Shown here one piece after another: positions 43,471-54,296 of a stretch of DNA of 64,000 bases. Positions within the stretch are counted from its first letter, which is position 1; each line of letters begins with the position of its first letter. The translations under genes were made by a program, and so were the position numbers. This stretch comes from Chaetoceros tenuissimus. Lineage: Eukaryota > Bacillariophyta > Thalassiosirophyceae > Chaetocerotales > Chaetocerotaceae. The DNA lies in assembly GCA_021927905.1 (NCBI GenBank), contig BLLK01000022.1, positions 1,302,001 through 1,366,000 of the forward strand. The letters are read 5' to 3'. The notes beneath the pieces are model-generated. The model did no database searches. It worked only from the letters and a program-made list of their open reading frames with translations, and was not told the DNA's origin.

Positions 43471-46082
43471 ATGAATCCAAATCAAGACGACCTACATAGT
43501 AGCAATGGCTATGATGAGCCCATTGACAATTTTACCGATGTGGATGGCTCACACTACGAGGACGAAGAGGATCAGTCAGTTTCAGACATATCTAGTTCTT
43601 CCATCAGTGAAGATGAAGACCTTGCAGCTGGAAACGATATGGAAGATGATATGGATCTTGATATACTATCTGGGAATGGAACAGAAACTGCAATTACTGG
43701 ATCAAACTTGCTTTCCAACAGAACATTTATCTCTGCTGAAAAGTCAGGCGATGCAGAGACGGGTGCCAAATTTTTATTGCGGTCAAGCTCTAGAACAGCT
43801 ATTGGCAGTACTAGCATACATGAGAAAAACAAAAAGAGTTTTCGTGATTTTTATGAAGAAACAATGAATGATCGAAGGAATGGTAATATCCGCGTTCCTT
43901 CTCCAAACTCTAGTGGCTACAACAGAGACAATAGTTCCTCACGTCGTCAAAAGAGGGAAAGCTTAGCTTCACGAGGTTCTAGGCAATCATCTCGTGGTAC
44001 AGATAATACCCCACCCGTTTATTATGAATATACTGGAGGTTGGCTGAGACTTCGTCCGCAAAATCAAGGTTCTGAGTCGAGTCGACAATACATGGGCAAT
44101 AATTCTTCGAATAACGATTATCCTCCAATGAACTCTTCGAGTCATAACCGTGGTTCCTCTCAATATGCACCTTATTACAGTCAATTGCGAAATAGACAGT
44201 CTGCTTCTTTTATCAACTTTGATATTGAAGAAGGACAGGAAGAAGAAGGGAAAAGCTCAATTGATGATCACGATCGAAGGAGCTCTTTCCCTAGTGCAGT
44301 CACTTCTGAAGGTAAAGCGAGCGCTGATAAAACTGAGACCAGGCCTGTCACCGCTGATACTGCACCATCTTTAGAAACTTCTAACTATCATCAAACTTCT
44401 GATGATAATCATGTTGTTCAAGAACATGAAATCCAAGAAGAGCAACATGAAAAAGGAGAGGACGATGTTGCCGGAAATATTGTAACTCTTCACGGAGCTG
44501 AAATTCCACCTCCTAGTTCACCTCAGAGAAGCTTGAACAACGAAGCATCGCGTCACAGCTCAGTCATTGACACACAGTGGGCATCCACTGATTCAAAATA
44601 TGAGCGATATGCTTGTCGCGTCGACCAGAATCAAGGTGATAAATCTGTCGAGATTCCACTTTTTTTATTCCAAAGACCTCATATGCGAGCTTTTCACTTT
44701 GCATGGATGTCATTTTTTACCGCTTTCTTTGCTTGGTTTGCAATTGCACCTTTACTGCCTGAAATTAAGAAGACTCTGGAACTAAGCCATGGAGAAATCT
44801 GGCTCAGTAATGTCTTTAGTTCTGCAGGTACTGTAATTTGTCGCATCATTATTGGTCCTTTAAACGATAGGTTTGGTGCCAGATGGATGATGGCCACCAC
44901 ATTGATTATCGCATCGATACCAGTCATGATGACAGGTCTTGTTCATAACGCTGTCGAATTGTACATATTGCGTTTGGTAACTGGAATTGCCGGTTCAAGT
45001 TTTGTTACATGTCAATATTGGACATCTTCCATGTTCACCCGTGAAATCGCAGGTACAGCCAACTCTCTCGCAGCAGGGTGGGGTAACCTTGGTGGAGGTA
45101 TCACCCAAATTGTGATGGGTAGTGCTCTCTTCCCTCTTTTTAAACTTATGTATGGGGGAAGTTCCAACGACATTGAAAAGGAAGAAACTGCTGCACAAAG
45201 TGCTTGGAGAACTGTTTGTGTTGTCCCAGCCATTTCATCATTCATAATGGCATATGTCATTTTGAAGTACTCAGACGACTGTCCAAAAGGAAACTACCGA
45301 AAGCTGAAGAGGCTTGGACTTATGCCACGACTTGAAGCAAAGGCAGCATTAAAAGAAGCAGCTTCTGACTATAATACGTGGCTCATGGCTATTCACTACG
45401 GGTGTTGTTTCGGCGCAGAAGTAACGTTCACCGCAGGTGCCGCACTATACTTCAATGAAAGATTCAATCAAAGGACTGAGGTTGCTGCTGCACTCGCTTC
45501 TATTTTTGGATGGATGAATCTTTTTGCAAGAGGTCTAGGGGGCTTTGTCAGTGATATTTTGAATGTTAAACACGGAATGAGGGGTCGACTTTGCTGGCAA
45601 TTTATAACTATAGCACTAGAAGGCATTTTTCTCATAGCCTTTGGTCATGCAGCAACTCTCGGTGCCGCAGTCGGTCTCTTGGTCCTATTTAGTCTATTTG
45701 TGCAACTTGCTGAGGTAAGTTCGTATCATATTACACCTTATCAGTGCATTTCACCGCCACTTTGAACTCAAATTTCAATACTTCTCAACAGGGTTCAACA
45801 TATAGTATAGTGCCTTATATATGTCCAAATACAACTGGTTCAGTAGCAGGTCTAGTTGGAGCAGGTGGAAATCTTGGGGGAGTAATATTCCTTCTTTATA
45901 TATCTGAAATGGACTACAAAACTGCCTTCACTACTATGGGATACTGCATCATGTCATGTTCTGTTCTTGTATTTTTTGTGTCAATAAAAGGACATGCTGG
46001 TTTCATCTTCGGTTCAGATTCACCTGAAGTTTTGGTAAGAAGGGATTCAGCAAGTCAACGAAGTTCTCAATTGACAACGTAA
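43471..46082 (+). CDS. NRT2/NNP-type nitrate transporter with long acidic N-extension
   Basis: High-affinity nitrate/nitrite importer of the MFS nitrate-nitrite porter family. Exons 43471-45714 and 45792-46082 are joined in phase 0 (GTAAGT...TCAACAG), giving 844 residues. Translation should start at ATG 43471 (MNPNQDDLHSS). The transporter begins at about residue 405: MRAFHFAWMSFFTAFFAWFA, GPLNDRFGARWMM and the NNP signature AGWGNLGGGITQIVMGSALF; a second signature, GLVGAGGNLGGVIFLL, is in exon 2. Residues 1-400 are acidic and Ser-rich (EDEEDQSVSDISSSSISEDE, RQKRESLASRGSRQSSRGT) and predicted disordered. NRT2 proteins are normally about 450-550 residues, so this extension is unusual; a regulatory cytosolic tail is inferred. 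Plasma membrane is expected, though a vacuolar location is possible. Confidence 0.88.
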
Positions 46083-46249
46083 TGTTTATTATTAGTCGAT
46101 GAACAAAATGAATACTGAAGTAAGAGTTACGCGTAATTTAAATATTGTATAAATGCTTTTGCTATTCAACTTTCTTTTTATTTACAATTATTTTCATCAT
46201 CAAGTAAATTTTTTGACATGATGTCTTAGCACCCAATTCCACTCATGAT

Positions 46250-47116
46250 TTATGGCCACTTGGTGAGCTGTACCACTTTTTGAAGGATTGGCCATCCAGT
46301 AAGAATCTGCCATGCGAAAAGTCCCATACCGCTTACGTTTGCTGCAATATGAATTGATCTTGCAGTATCATTTCCCTTTGACATTGCAGGAACACATGCA
46401 GCTGCAAGAGACCAAAGTACAACCAGTCCTGCTCCAGCGTAAAGATGTGGTCCTGGGAAAAGCTTTCCAGCTCTTGCATAAGTGTTAAGTGGTCCTTCAA
46501 TTGCGAATGCAGTTCCAAGGAAAGCAAGAAGAGCTCCCTGTGAAAAGTGAGAATCTCTTAATCCCTTACTGGATAAATCCTTTCTCTCTGCCACCAAAGT
46601 ATCAACCTCAGCCTGGATTGGAAGTGCAGCCTTAAGCTTTGCTGCCAATGCAGTATCTGGTTCTTCTCCACCCTCTGCGTTAGCGATAGCTGCAGACAAA
46701 GAAGCTGCACCACCAAGATCTGGAAGAGTCTTTTTCAAAGCAGAAATTTCATCTCCAAGAGTACGCTGACGTCTGTATTGGAATCCCTTTACTGCCGCAG
46801 AGCATGAAAGAAGAAATGTTCCTCCCATGATTACTGGATGCAAAAGACTTCCAGTTCTTCCCTCAAAAATTCCCCAATCTGGTCCTGCTGCATTTGCTTC
46901 AGGTGCAAGTGCTGCAAGAGCAATCATAGATGCCATAGCTGGCTTCATATCGAAATCTGCTGCATCATTTTCAGATGCAAGGTTGAGAGGATCAAAAGAA
47001 GCAATTTCCTCATTCTCCATAAACAAAGGAGCTGGAGCGCGTGCCTTACTGGAGATAGGCGCAAATGCAGCAGAAGTGCATACAATAGAAGCAAGAATAC
47101 AAGCAGTAAGTTTCAT
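46250..47116 (-). CDS. plastid DUF4079 membrane protein
   Basis: A single exon of 288 residues from MKLTACILA (ATG 47116); the longer open frame upstream has no ATG. The leader is a classical diatom bipartite presequence: signal peptide CILASIVCTSA, then the ASAFAP-type motif AFAPISSKARAPAP. A second hydrophobic stretch ending PEANA-AGPDW resembles a thylakoid lumen-type transfer signal. The mature part has DUF4079 features: LLHPVIMGGTFLLSCSAAVK, GFQYRRQRT, HFSQGALLAFLGTAFAIEGP, LYAGAGLVVLWSLAAACVP, HIAANVSGMGLFAWQILTGW, forming about four membrane spans with conserved His. DUF4079 proteins are found in cyanobacteria and plastids; their function is not established. Confidence 0.87.
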   Translation of the reverse strand: MKLTACILASIVCTSAAFAPISSKARAPAPLFMENEEIASFDPLNLASENDAADFDMKPAMASMIALAALAPEANAAGPDWGIFEGRTGSLLHPVIMGGTFLLSCSAAVKGFQYRRQRTLGDEISALKKTLPDLGGAASLSAAIANAEGGEEPDTALAAKLKAALPIQAEVDTLVAERKDLSSKGLRDSHFSQGALLAFLGTAFAIEGPLNTYARAGKLFPGPHLYAGAGLVVLWSLAAACVPAMSKGNDTARSIHIAANVSGMGLFAWQILTGWPILQKVVQLTKWP

Positions 47117-47380
47117 CTTTTTGATTTTTATGAAACAAGGTTCTGATCTTCCGGTACAGTTTAAAGTATCCAATTAGATTCTGATGTGTGAGAAAAAGTG
47201 AGTTTCAGAACACCTCATTGATGGACTGCATACTTCCTCTTTTGGCTTGGGAGTTGGTCATCAATTGAGTTTTTGAAAATAGGTTTTGAGATTATCTTTT
47301 GATAACGAATTGGTGCACTGGAATAAAACATCTCTTTTTCCAATCTCATTTTTACTTTACATAGTCTATATAATATCAAA

Positions 47381-48617
47381 TCACATGGTTCCCCGAATCC
47401 CAAACTCTGTGATACTGAACAGGGCTGTACCGCTTGGTTTATGCGGTGATTTGACCAACTTACACATTCGTCTTTTATGACGGTCATTGCTGAAAGAATT
47501 TCCTAAACTTCCATTATCTGGTAGCAACAGTAATCTTGTCGTTACTGCATGAGACCATGATTCTCCTAGTGCAGGTACCAAAGACGAAGTTCCATCTGTG
47601 ATACTTTTGCCGCCATTTTCATCATTTGAACGATTGTAAATCTTTGTTGTCATTTGATTGATGACAACCACTGCAATGTCATACTTTGAAGCTATATCGG
47701 ATAGCATTGATGCTGTTCTAGCCAGATTTTTTGATCTTGATTTATAGTCTGTTGTAGATGCCTACTCGTTATTATTCAAAATCACAGTGTTAGATTGAGA
47801 ATCACAGCCAATGTCGCAAACGCAAAATACTTACTCTATAATGAAAAGCAATAGAATCAATTGCCAACAATTTAATAAATCTCCCTTTGCTCTTCATATT
47901 TTCAATAAATGTGGACAAAGTCCTAATGGTTGCAGTTTGAGTAGTCTCATCAAAGATTCTATAAACATGAATGGAATCTAAAATTTTTTCAGCACAATAG
48001 TCGGCAGGAAGAGATTTTTTCCCATTTGATCGTTGTACAGATCCCTGCAAATGCTCATATAAAGCAGATGCCATATCCATACATCGATCTGGAGCAAAGC
48101 TACCTTCTGTATCTATAAATATAGCTTCACCTTCTACACCTCCAAATTGTTTCGGTAATGTCGTATCTACACATAATTGCATTGCTAATTGCGTTTTCCC
48201 TGATGATGGCGCTCCTACAATTTCAGTAACTTCATTAGGTTGAAATCCACCTCCTAGTAATGAATCAATAGATTGTGCAAAAGAAATGATGGGTCTTGAA
48301 ACAATTCCTGATTGATTAGAGTACTGAGCTGTCAATATAGATGCAGCAGTTTTGGGAGTCTCATTATTCTCTTCTTGTGAGTGATTGGAAAGAGCTTTGA
48401 CTGCCTTTTCTACTTCTCTATATATAGATGATGCTTCTACTAATGAGAGACCTACTTCTGTCGCAAATGTTGATAGACCCCCAGTCTGTTTGGAAGCAAA
48501 GACATCAGCCGATGTGATGAATCCTCGTCTTTGGAGTTTGGAAATTGTGGATGGTCTCAGTGACAAATGAGCAATTTGATGAGATACCTGTGAGCGTGGA
48601 TCAAATCTTCGTTTCAT
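47381..48617 (-). CDS. RAD51C: RAD51C-type recombinase paralogue
   Basis: RAD51 paralogue that supports homologous recombination and Holliday-junction processing. Exons 48617-47835 and 47761-47381 are joined in phase 0 across a 73-nt intron (GTAAGT...GAGTAG), giving 387 residues. The N-terminal helix-hairpin-helix part is SLRPSTISKLQRRGFITSAD. Walker A is GAPSSGKTQLAMQLC, Walker B is IKLLAIDSIAFHYR, and IAVVVINQMTTKIY is the polymerisation/L2-side strand with the NQMTTK string typical of RAD51C. The remaining L2 region holds a low-complexity insert (NRSNDENGGKSITDGT). RAD51C is favoured over XRCC3 or DMC1 by SIDSLLGGG and NQMTTK. The divergent neighbour starts 371 bp away. Confidence 0.82.
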
Positions 48618-48988
48618 TTTGAAAGAGGAGAGTATATGGGCGTATTGTGATAGTTTTGGTTATGTAGTGAAGTAAATTAATGAACAGTGTGAATGGAGCA
48701 TAGAATACATCATCATGCATAAAAACAAAAATTGGAGGAGAAGGAGCTCATTGTTTTTTCTCTAAAATAGCTAAGGTCCTACTTTTAGGGTAGAATCCTA
48801 CCTATTCGACATCTCGCATCAGCCACAAAAATGAAGAAAATGAATTGAATGAATGAATAACTTGCTCCCATTTTCATTTTGTAGTCCTATTCCTTTCTTA
48901 AGTACCTTTGCTACAGATTCTTTTCAACAAGTAAAAGGGTGGAGGCGACTTGGATCGAGCAAGACGGCACAGAAAGATATCGGACCAC
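48618..48988. other. divergent promoter, RAD51C and A-T-ankyrin gene
   Basis: A 371-bp AT-rich spacer between two outward-facing genes, probably a bidirectional promoter. No clear element was identified. Confidence 0.5.
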
Positions 48989-51985
48989 ATGACTTTTCTC
49001 GATAAATTTGCCCAAGAGAAATTTGACAGAATATTGAAAATTCTTTGTAAACAAGATGAAACATTTGATTATCAAAAGGCATCTATAAAATGGCAAAATA
49101 TTTCTTCAGATTGTATTTACTGGGATGCAAAGAATTGGTCTAGAAACAATGAAGGAAATGAGACAATCATTACATATGAGACTTTGGTGGATATGATTCA
49201 CACTGTAAGAAATGTATTGCAGGGAACATTGAGTGACTGGTCGAGTACTTCACAGCCCGTCATCTCTATATCTATCCCAGAAGGTTGTTATCTTCCTATC
49301 GCTACATTGTCAATATTGGCTACAGATATGCTACAAACAGATTCAGATAAAGCTGCAGTCATGTTGCCATTGGACCCAGACGAGGGAAAAGATAGATTGG
49401 TACATATGATTATTGATGCAAAACCGAGTATCATTTTATGTGCTCGTGAATTGGATGAAGAAAAGCTAAAAGATGCCGTCAAATCTGCTCAAGCGAAAGA
49501 TGTAGACTATCAACCCATTGTATATAATTTGCAAGAAATATTGTCCGAAGGCATGAATTCACCAGCTTCCACTTCAAACTTGGATTCGAAAACTACAAAG
49601 AATAGAATATCGCACATTGTGTACACGTCTGGAACGACAGGTAATCCAAAAGGATGCATATCATCATTATCATCTCTTTTATATTATATCCATGCGAAAA
49701 ATAAGGCTTATGGAATCACTGAGACAAGCAATGTATTCTTAGCTAGCGCGTTGCCTTTTGATCCATGTTTGAGTGATGTTATAGCGACGTTCTCTGCAAA
49801 TGCAACGCTGTGTATAAGTTCAAGACAAGCTATGCAAAATTCTCTTGCTTCAATTTTGATAAATCTTGAAGCAACACATATATTATGCACACCAAGTTTG
49901 TGGAGTGGAGTGGAAGGCGAGACTAAAGGGGTACTGGGGAAATTGAAAGTTGTAGCATTAGGAGGCGAAATGATTCCAGCAAGGATAAGACGATTTTGGG
50001 GAAGGCAACGAGCATCACTCGAGGATAGATCTTGTCAAAATATGAAACTATTCTGTACCTATGGTGTCACTGAAGCATGTGTTTATCAAACAATTACAGA
50101 GGTATTTTGTGATGATCCCGTGCCAGCAAAAGGACAAGAAATTGGTCTTCCATTAGATGGTATAAATGTAGAAATATGGCGAGAGCGAGAGGATGGTTCA
50201 AAATTTTCTCCTGAAGTATTGCCACCAATGATGCTTGGAGAAATTGTTTTAGTTGGTACACAACTTGATTGTTATAGTGGTTATTTGAATCTGCCCAAGA
50301 TTACACAGGAGAGGTTTGTAGAAATAGATGGAAAAATTTATTATCGAACTGGTGATCAAGGACAATTATCAACTTGTGGGCGGTTGGATATACTTGGCCG
50401 TATTTGCGGCGAAGAAGGACAGATCAAGATAAACGGTATTCGAGTGGAACTGGGTGAAATTGAACATGCCATTGTCGAACAAAGTGTTGAAGATTTTGAG
50501 ATTGTGAAAAGCTGTGTTGTTCAAGTTGAAACTTTTGATGAAGGAGAACGAAAAAAGTTGATTGCATATTGCGTATTATCTACCAAGTGCAATATGGAGT
50601 TAGGTTTGAAATCATTTCCTAAAGAAGGGTTGATTGTTGGGCCTTCTCCTCTTCTTTCCTATTTGAGAGCAAAAGCCACGAAAAGAGTAAGGAAAGCTTG
50701 CATTCCTTCAACATTTATTTTGATCGAAAAAGTACCCTTGACAAGGACAGGGAAAATAGCTCGAAATACATTACCTCCCGTTGAAGAATGTTCAACACTA
50801 CAAGATGCCTTGGTGTCTACTGACGAGGAAACCATTCATCTTTCCTCCTACAAAAGGTGTGGAAAATTCGTTGCTCGTGAAATTGCTGAATGCCTAAATT
50901 TGCAACCAAGTCAGATAAAAATGATCACCACCACATCTAGTTTTGCAATGCTGGGGGGCGATTCATTAGCAGCTACTCGAATTGTTAGAGCTTTGTATGC
51001 ACTTCACCACAATCTCAACAACTCTAGACAACTAGGGGGCGAATTCGGATCACTAGGTGGAGCGTTTGATGCTCTTTATCTCATTCGTTCTACAAATTTG
51101 GGAGAATATGTTGACTTTTTAGATTCATCAGGTGTGCTGGACGAATCCCAAGAGCAAATCAAAGATTTTGAGAATATTGTAGAGAAACCAGATTTTACCA
51201 ATGATGCCGCAAAGGAATTATATGATGCTCTAGTTCAAGCGGTCACTATGGATCAGACCATGATTGCAATAGGACTCTTACAAGAAGGGGCCGACCCCAA
51301 TCATAACCAGAACAACAAAAGACTTGGAAAGACCAAGGGTGGTAGGACCGAAGTGAAAGAATCATTTTCTTCAAGTCCAATACATTTGGCATGTTTAAAA
51401 GGAAATCTTGAGCTAGTTGAAGCTCTCATCAAGATCGGCAAATGCAACGTCAAAAGACCTGATGCTGCAGGAAGCTATCCACTGCATTTAGCTTGCTCCG
51501 GCCTTGGACAAGGGATTCAATCCAACACTCATTATGACGAAGCCGAGGATAAGAACAGATTAGAAATTGTCAAAATTTTATTGAGAGAAAATGTTCCTCT
51601 TGCCATGAAAAATAGTACCAAACAAAATTGTCTCCACTGTGCAACAAGAGGAGGCTATATACTTTTACTGCAATTCCTCTTAGATCAATGGAAGAACGAT
51701 GATAGAATTAAAGCTGTGAAGCAATGGGGAGCAAAAGTAGATTGGCAAGACAGATGGTTTAGATCACCCGTCCATTGGGCAGTGTTGCATGGAAATGTCA
51801 AAGTTTTGGAAATACTTTTGAAAGCCGGTTGTTCTCCTAATCCTCCAAAACCTCGGCGTAGCCCTGATAGCCGAACAAGTGGCAAAGTTGAATTTCCTAT
51901 TGAAACATGCCAACGACTGTACGAGGGGACCGAGATAGGAGATCAAATAAAGTCACTTTTGAATAGATTTATGGACTGTAGTTAA
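48989..51985 (+). CDS. NRPS-like adenylation-carrier protein fused to ankyrin repeats
   Basis: A single exon of 998 residues; ATG 48989 is the first in frame. Adenylation domain at about 1-610: A3 loop HIVYTSGTTGNPKG (about 210), A4 LPFDPCLSD with the Asp that usually binds an amino group, A5 CTYGVTEAC, A7 YRTGDQG, A8 GRICGEEGQIKINGIRVELG, and A10 PLTRTGKIARN with the catalytic Lys. Carrier domain at about 625-700, with the phosphopantetheine Ser in MLGGDSLAATRI. From about 750 onward are ankyrin repeats: SPIHLACLKGNLELVEALI, SYPLHLACSG, NCLHCATRGGYILLLQFLL, SPVHWAVLHGNVKVLEILLK. The A-T part resembles AASDH/ACSF4, which carries a beta-propeller instead. It probably activates an amino acid and tethers it; no condensation, reductase or thioesterase domain is present, so the final acceptor is unknown. 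Confidence 0.87.
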   Translation: MTFLDKFAQEKFDRILKILCKQDETFDYQKASIKWQNISSDCIYWDAKNWSRNNEGNETIITYETLVDMIHTVRNVLQGTLSDWSSTSQPVISISIPEGCYLPIATLSILATDMLQTDSDKAAVMLPLDPDEGKDRLVHMIIDAKPSIILCARELDEEKLKDAVKSAQAKDVDYQPIVYNLQEILSEGMNSPASTSNLDSKTTKNRISHIVYTSGTTGNPKGCISSLSSLLYYIHAKNKAYGITETSNVFLASALPFDPCLSDVIATFSANATLCISSRQAMQNSLASILINLEATHILCTPSLWSGVEGETKGVLGKLKVVALGGEMIPARIRRFWGRQRASLEDRSCQNMKLFCTYGVTEACVYQTITEVFCDDPVPAKGQEIGLPLDGINVEIWREREDGSKFSPEVLPPMMLGEIVLVGTQLDCYSGYLNLPKITQERFVEIDGKIYYRTGDQGQLSTCGRLDILGRICGEEGQIKINGIRVELGEIEHAIVEQSVEDFEIVKSCVVQVETFDEGERKKLIAYCVLSTKCNMELGLKSFPKEGLIVGPSPLLSYLRAKATKRVRKACIPSTFILIEKVPLTRTGKIARNTLPPVEECSTLQDALVSTDEETIHLSSYKRCGKFVAREIAECLNLQPSQIKMITTTSSFAMLGGDSLAATRIVRALYALHHNLNNSRQLGGEFGSLGGAFDALYLIRSTNLGEYVDFLDSSGVLDESQEQIKDFENIVEKPDFTNDAAKELYDALVQAVTMDQTMIAIGLLQEGADPNHNQNNKRLGKTKGGRTEVKESFSSSPIHLACLKGNLELVEALIKIGKCNVKRPDAAGSYPLHLACSGLGQGIQSNTHYDEAEDKNRLEIVKILLRENVPLAMKNSTKQNCLHCATRGGYILLLQFLLDQWKNDDRIKAVKQWGAKVDWQDRWFRSPVHWAVLHGNVKVLEILLKAGCSPNPPKPRRSPDSRTSGKVEFPIETCQRLYEGTEIGDQIKSLLNRFMDCS

Positions 51986-52173
51986 AGTAAATACTTCAAA
52001 TAGAAATTGTGAGGTACTAATGAGCGGGTAAATACAGTTATTTTTGTATGCCCTCCTCCTAGCCAATCATCCAGTCCCATCTTTGGTCCGAATCAACAAC
52101 TGAAATTAGAGAAGAAAATTCGAGAAGGTCTCTATGAATAAAAGAAAGATTGCAAGACTTTAATTTCTGCAAA

Positions 52174-53262
52174 ATGGGCAAGAAAGGAGGCGACTTCCAA
52201 GGTAGAAAGGGCAAAAATAAGGGAGGCTCGAAGTTCGCTGCCAACGGCAGTGCTGGAAACCATAGAGGGAACGGCAAGAGCAGAAATTACTCGAAAAAGG
52301 GATATCATGATAACTTCATTGAACAAACGCAGTTGACTGAACAAGATGGTATTCTTTGTCAAGAAGTTGATCCAAATAATGTTGCTCAAAACGAAGCTCT
52401 GAAAGGACTAAGATTAATGATGTGGGACTTTGCTCAATGTGATCCAAAAAGATGTACAGGAGCAAGACTAGCAAGAAAAGGTATTTTTAGATCTATGCCT
52501 CTGAGACAACCTTTTAGAGGGTTAGTATTGAGTCCGAATGGGTCTGAACCTGTCGCACCTACAGACATAGATATTTTAGAAGAGCATGGTTTGAGTGTCA
52601 TTGATTGTTCATGGGCTAGACTGTCTGAGATTCCATTCAAGCAGATGCGAGCAGGACATCATCGCCTCTTACCATTTTTGGTGGCAGCTAATACAGTTAA
52701 CTATGGGAAGCCAAGTAAATTATCATGTGCGGAGGCAGCAGCAGCTACCCTTTATATATGTGGAAAGGTCGATGCGGCAAAGGCTGTCTTGGATGAATTT
52801 GGTTGGGGCAGAGAGTTTTTCAAATTGAATTCAGAATTATTAGAATTATATCGCACAGCTGAGGATGCAGCGGATGTGATCAAGAGACAAAACGAATGGC
52901 TAGAAAAGGCTGAAAACGACACGCAAAAGTTTGCAATCTTTCAAAAGAGAAAAAAGAAGTATTGGGAAGAAGATAGTAGCGACGATGACGAAGAAGATGA
53001 AGATATTGCTCCACAAGAAGATATGGGTGAGTTACCTCCAAGCGACGATGAGTACTATTATCAATCCGAAGAGGAGGTAAAGTTGGATAGTTTCGGCAAT
53101 ATTATAAATACACAAGACTTGCCTCCTAGTGATGATGAATATGATTACTATGAATCGGAAGAGGAGTTAAAGCTTGATAAATTTGGCAATATAATAGAGG
53201 ACAAATTAGACGACGAAGATAATGACATTCAAGAAATTGAGAATGGTGTAAAGAATCTTTAG
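52174..53262 (+). CDS. TSR3: Tsr3, 18S rRNA aminocarboxypropyltransferase
   Basis: Tsr3 adds the acp group from S-adenosylmethionine to the hypermodified pseudouridine of 18S rRNA late in small-subunit maturation. A single exon of 362 residues starts MGKKGGDFQG (ATG 52174; no earlier ATG). A basic Gly-rich head of about 50 residues precedes the core. Diagnostic strings are LMMWDFAQCDPKRCTGARLA, VLSPNGSEPVAPTDIDI, GLSVIDCSWARL, RLLPFLVAANTVNYGKPSKL and SCAEAAAATLYICG. The tail is acidic and contains two copies of a 35-residue unit (LPPSDDEYYYQSEEEVKLD and LPPSDDEYDYYESEEELKLD, each followed by FGNII). Nuclear or cytoplasmic action is expected. Confidence 0.93.
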   Translation: MGKKGGDFQGRKGKNKGGSKFAANGSAGNHRGNGKSRNYSKKGYHDNFIEQTQLTEQDGILCQEVDPNNVAQNEALKGLRLMMWDFAQCDPKRCTGARLARKGIFRSMPLRQPFRGLVLSPNGSEPVAPTDIDILEEHGLSVIDCSWARLSEIPFKQMRAGHHRLLPFLVAANTVNYGKPSKLSCAEAAAATLYICGKVDAAKAVLDEFGWGREFFKLNSELLELYRTAEDAADVIKRQNEWLEKAENDTQKFAIFQKRKKKYWEEDSSDDDEEDEDIAPQEDMGELPPSDDEYYYQSEEEVKLDSFGNIINTQDLPPSDDEYDYYESEEELKLDKFGNIIEDKLDDEDNDIQEIENGVKNL

Positions 53263-53372
53263 ATTAATAGTAAATACCAACAATGATACACAGAATACTA
53301 TACATTGTAATATTTTCGTTTGTCTCATTCATCAATTTCTTTACATTAATAATACAACTATATTATGACCAT

Positions 53373-54296
53373 CTACGTATTACGATGACCATTGATCAAT
53401 TGCACCCCTGTAACTTGTATACAACGACATTGCCATTCATTGTTGATTTGAGTATGCTCCCAATCGCTTTCAATTTCTACTCTGTAAACTTCACAATTAT
53501 ATACTCTTTTACCACCTTGCAATATATTTGGAAAATATCTGCGGAACAAGCATTCCATCCAGACACCATGGCTTGTAACTAGACATAGACTTTCCTTGCG
53601 CAAATCAGTATTACTTCTGTTTGTATCTATATTCCGCAATAATTGATTCCAGCACATGAAAAGTAGAAATTTATCAATTCTCTGATTGATATCGTCTATG
53701 GATTCCCTCTTGTCTGCTTTCCAATAAATATCTTCATCACTTTGTAAATGTTGAAAATCAACATGACTATCCCATTCTTTCAAAAGGTGAGATTTACTAC
53801 TCCTCTTATCGGAATAATGAATTCCATATGCTTCTCTCAGCTCTTCTCTTGCGATCCATTGCCGTGGTACTTGAATCTTTGGTTGCTGTCGATCATCATA
53901 ATTTGCAATCTGTTTCATCATTCCTTGTGTTGTTTGCAGACAACGTGTCAAGGGACTGACAATGACACCATCTATAACTATAGGTTGTTGATACACCTCT
54001 AGAATATGATTACGAAGAACTTCACCTGCTTTCAAAGGTTGCTCATGACCTTGTGGAGTCAATGGTGAATCTGTAAATCTTGGATCTTTGAGATTAGGTT
54101 TTACATAAGAGCCATTGACAACTTGTTCCAAGCAGTTATGACGTGCGACTCCATGTCTTGTGAGATAAATGATTTGCTTTGTGTGTACAGATTTTTGACT
54201 GGGATTTGTATTCGCCATGACTATTTTGATTTGTTGAAAGTCAAGTAAAAACAGGAACACTAGTGAAGCCTTCAATGAGTGATGCAAGTATGGCAT
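53373..54296 (-). CDS. histidine phosphatase (phosphoglycerate mutase-like)
   Basis: Branch of the histidine phosphatase superfamily. The nucleophile is in the RHG motif YLTRHGVARHN. Other active-site parts are VSPLTRCLQTTQ, REELREAYGIHYSDKR and the second His in LVTSHGVWMECLF. Starting at ATG 54296 gives 307 residues with a hydrophobic leader (SLKASLVFLFLLDF). Starting at MANTNPSQ (54218) gives 281 residues without it; both are possible. Its 3' end lies 110 bp from that of the converging Tsr3 gene. The substrate cannot be read from sequence; it resembles broad-specificity phosphatases more than glycolytic mutases. Confidence 0.82.
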   Translation of the reverse strand: MPYLHHSLKASLVFLFLLDFQQIKIVMANTNPSQKSVHTKQIIYLTRHGVARHNCLEQVVNGSYVKPNLKDPRFTDSPLTPQGHEQPLKAGEVLRNHILEVYQQPIVIDGVIVSPLTRCLQTTQGMMKQIANYDDRQQPKIQVPRQWIAREELREAYGIHYSDKRSSKSHLLKEWDSHVDFQHLQSDEDIYWKADKRESIDDINQRIDKFLLFMCWNQLLRNIDTNRSNTDLRKESLCLVTSHGVWMECLFRRYFPNILQGGKRVYNCEVYRVEIESDWEHTQINNEWQCRCIQVTGVQLINGHRNT

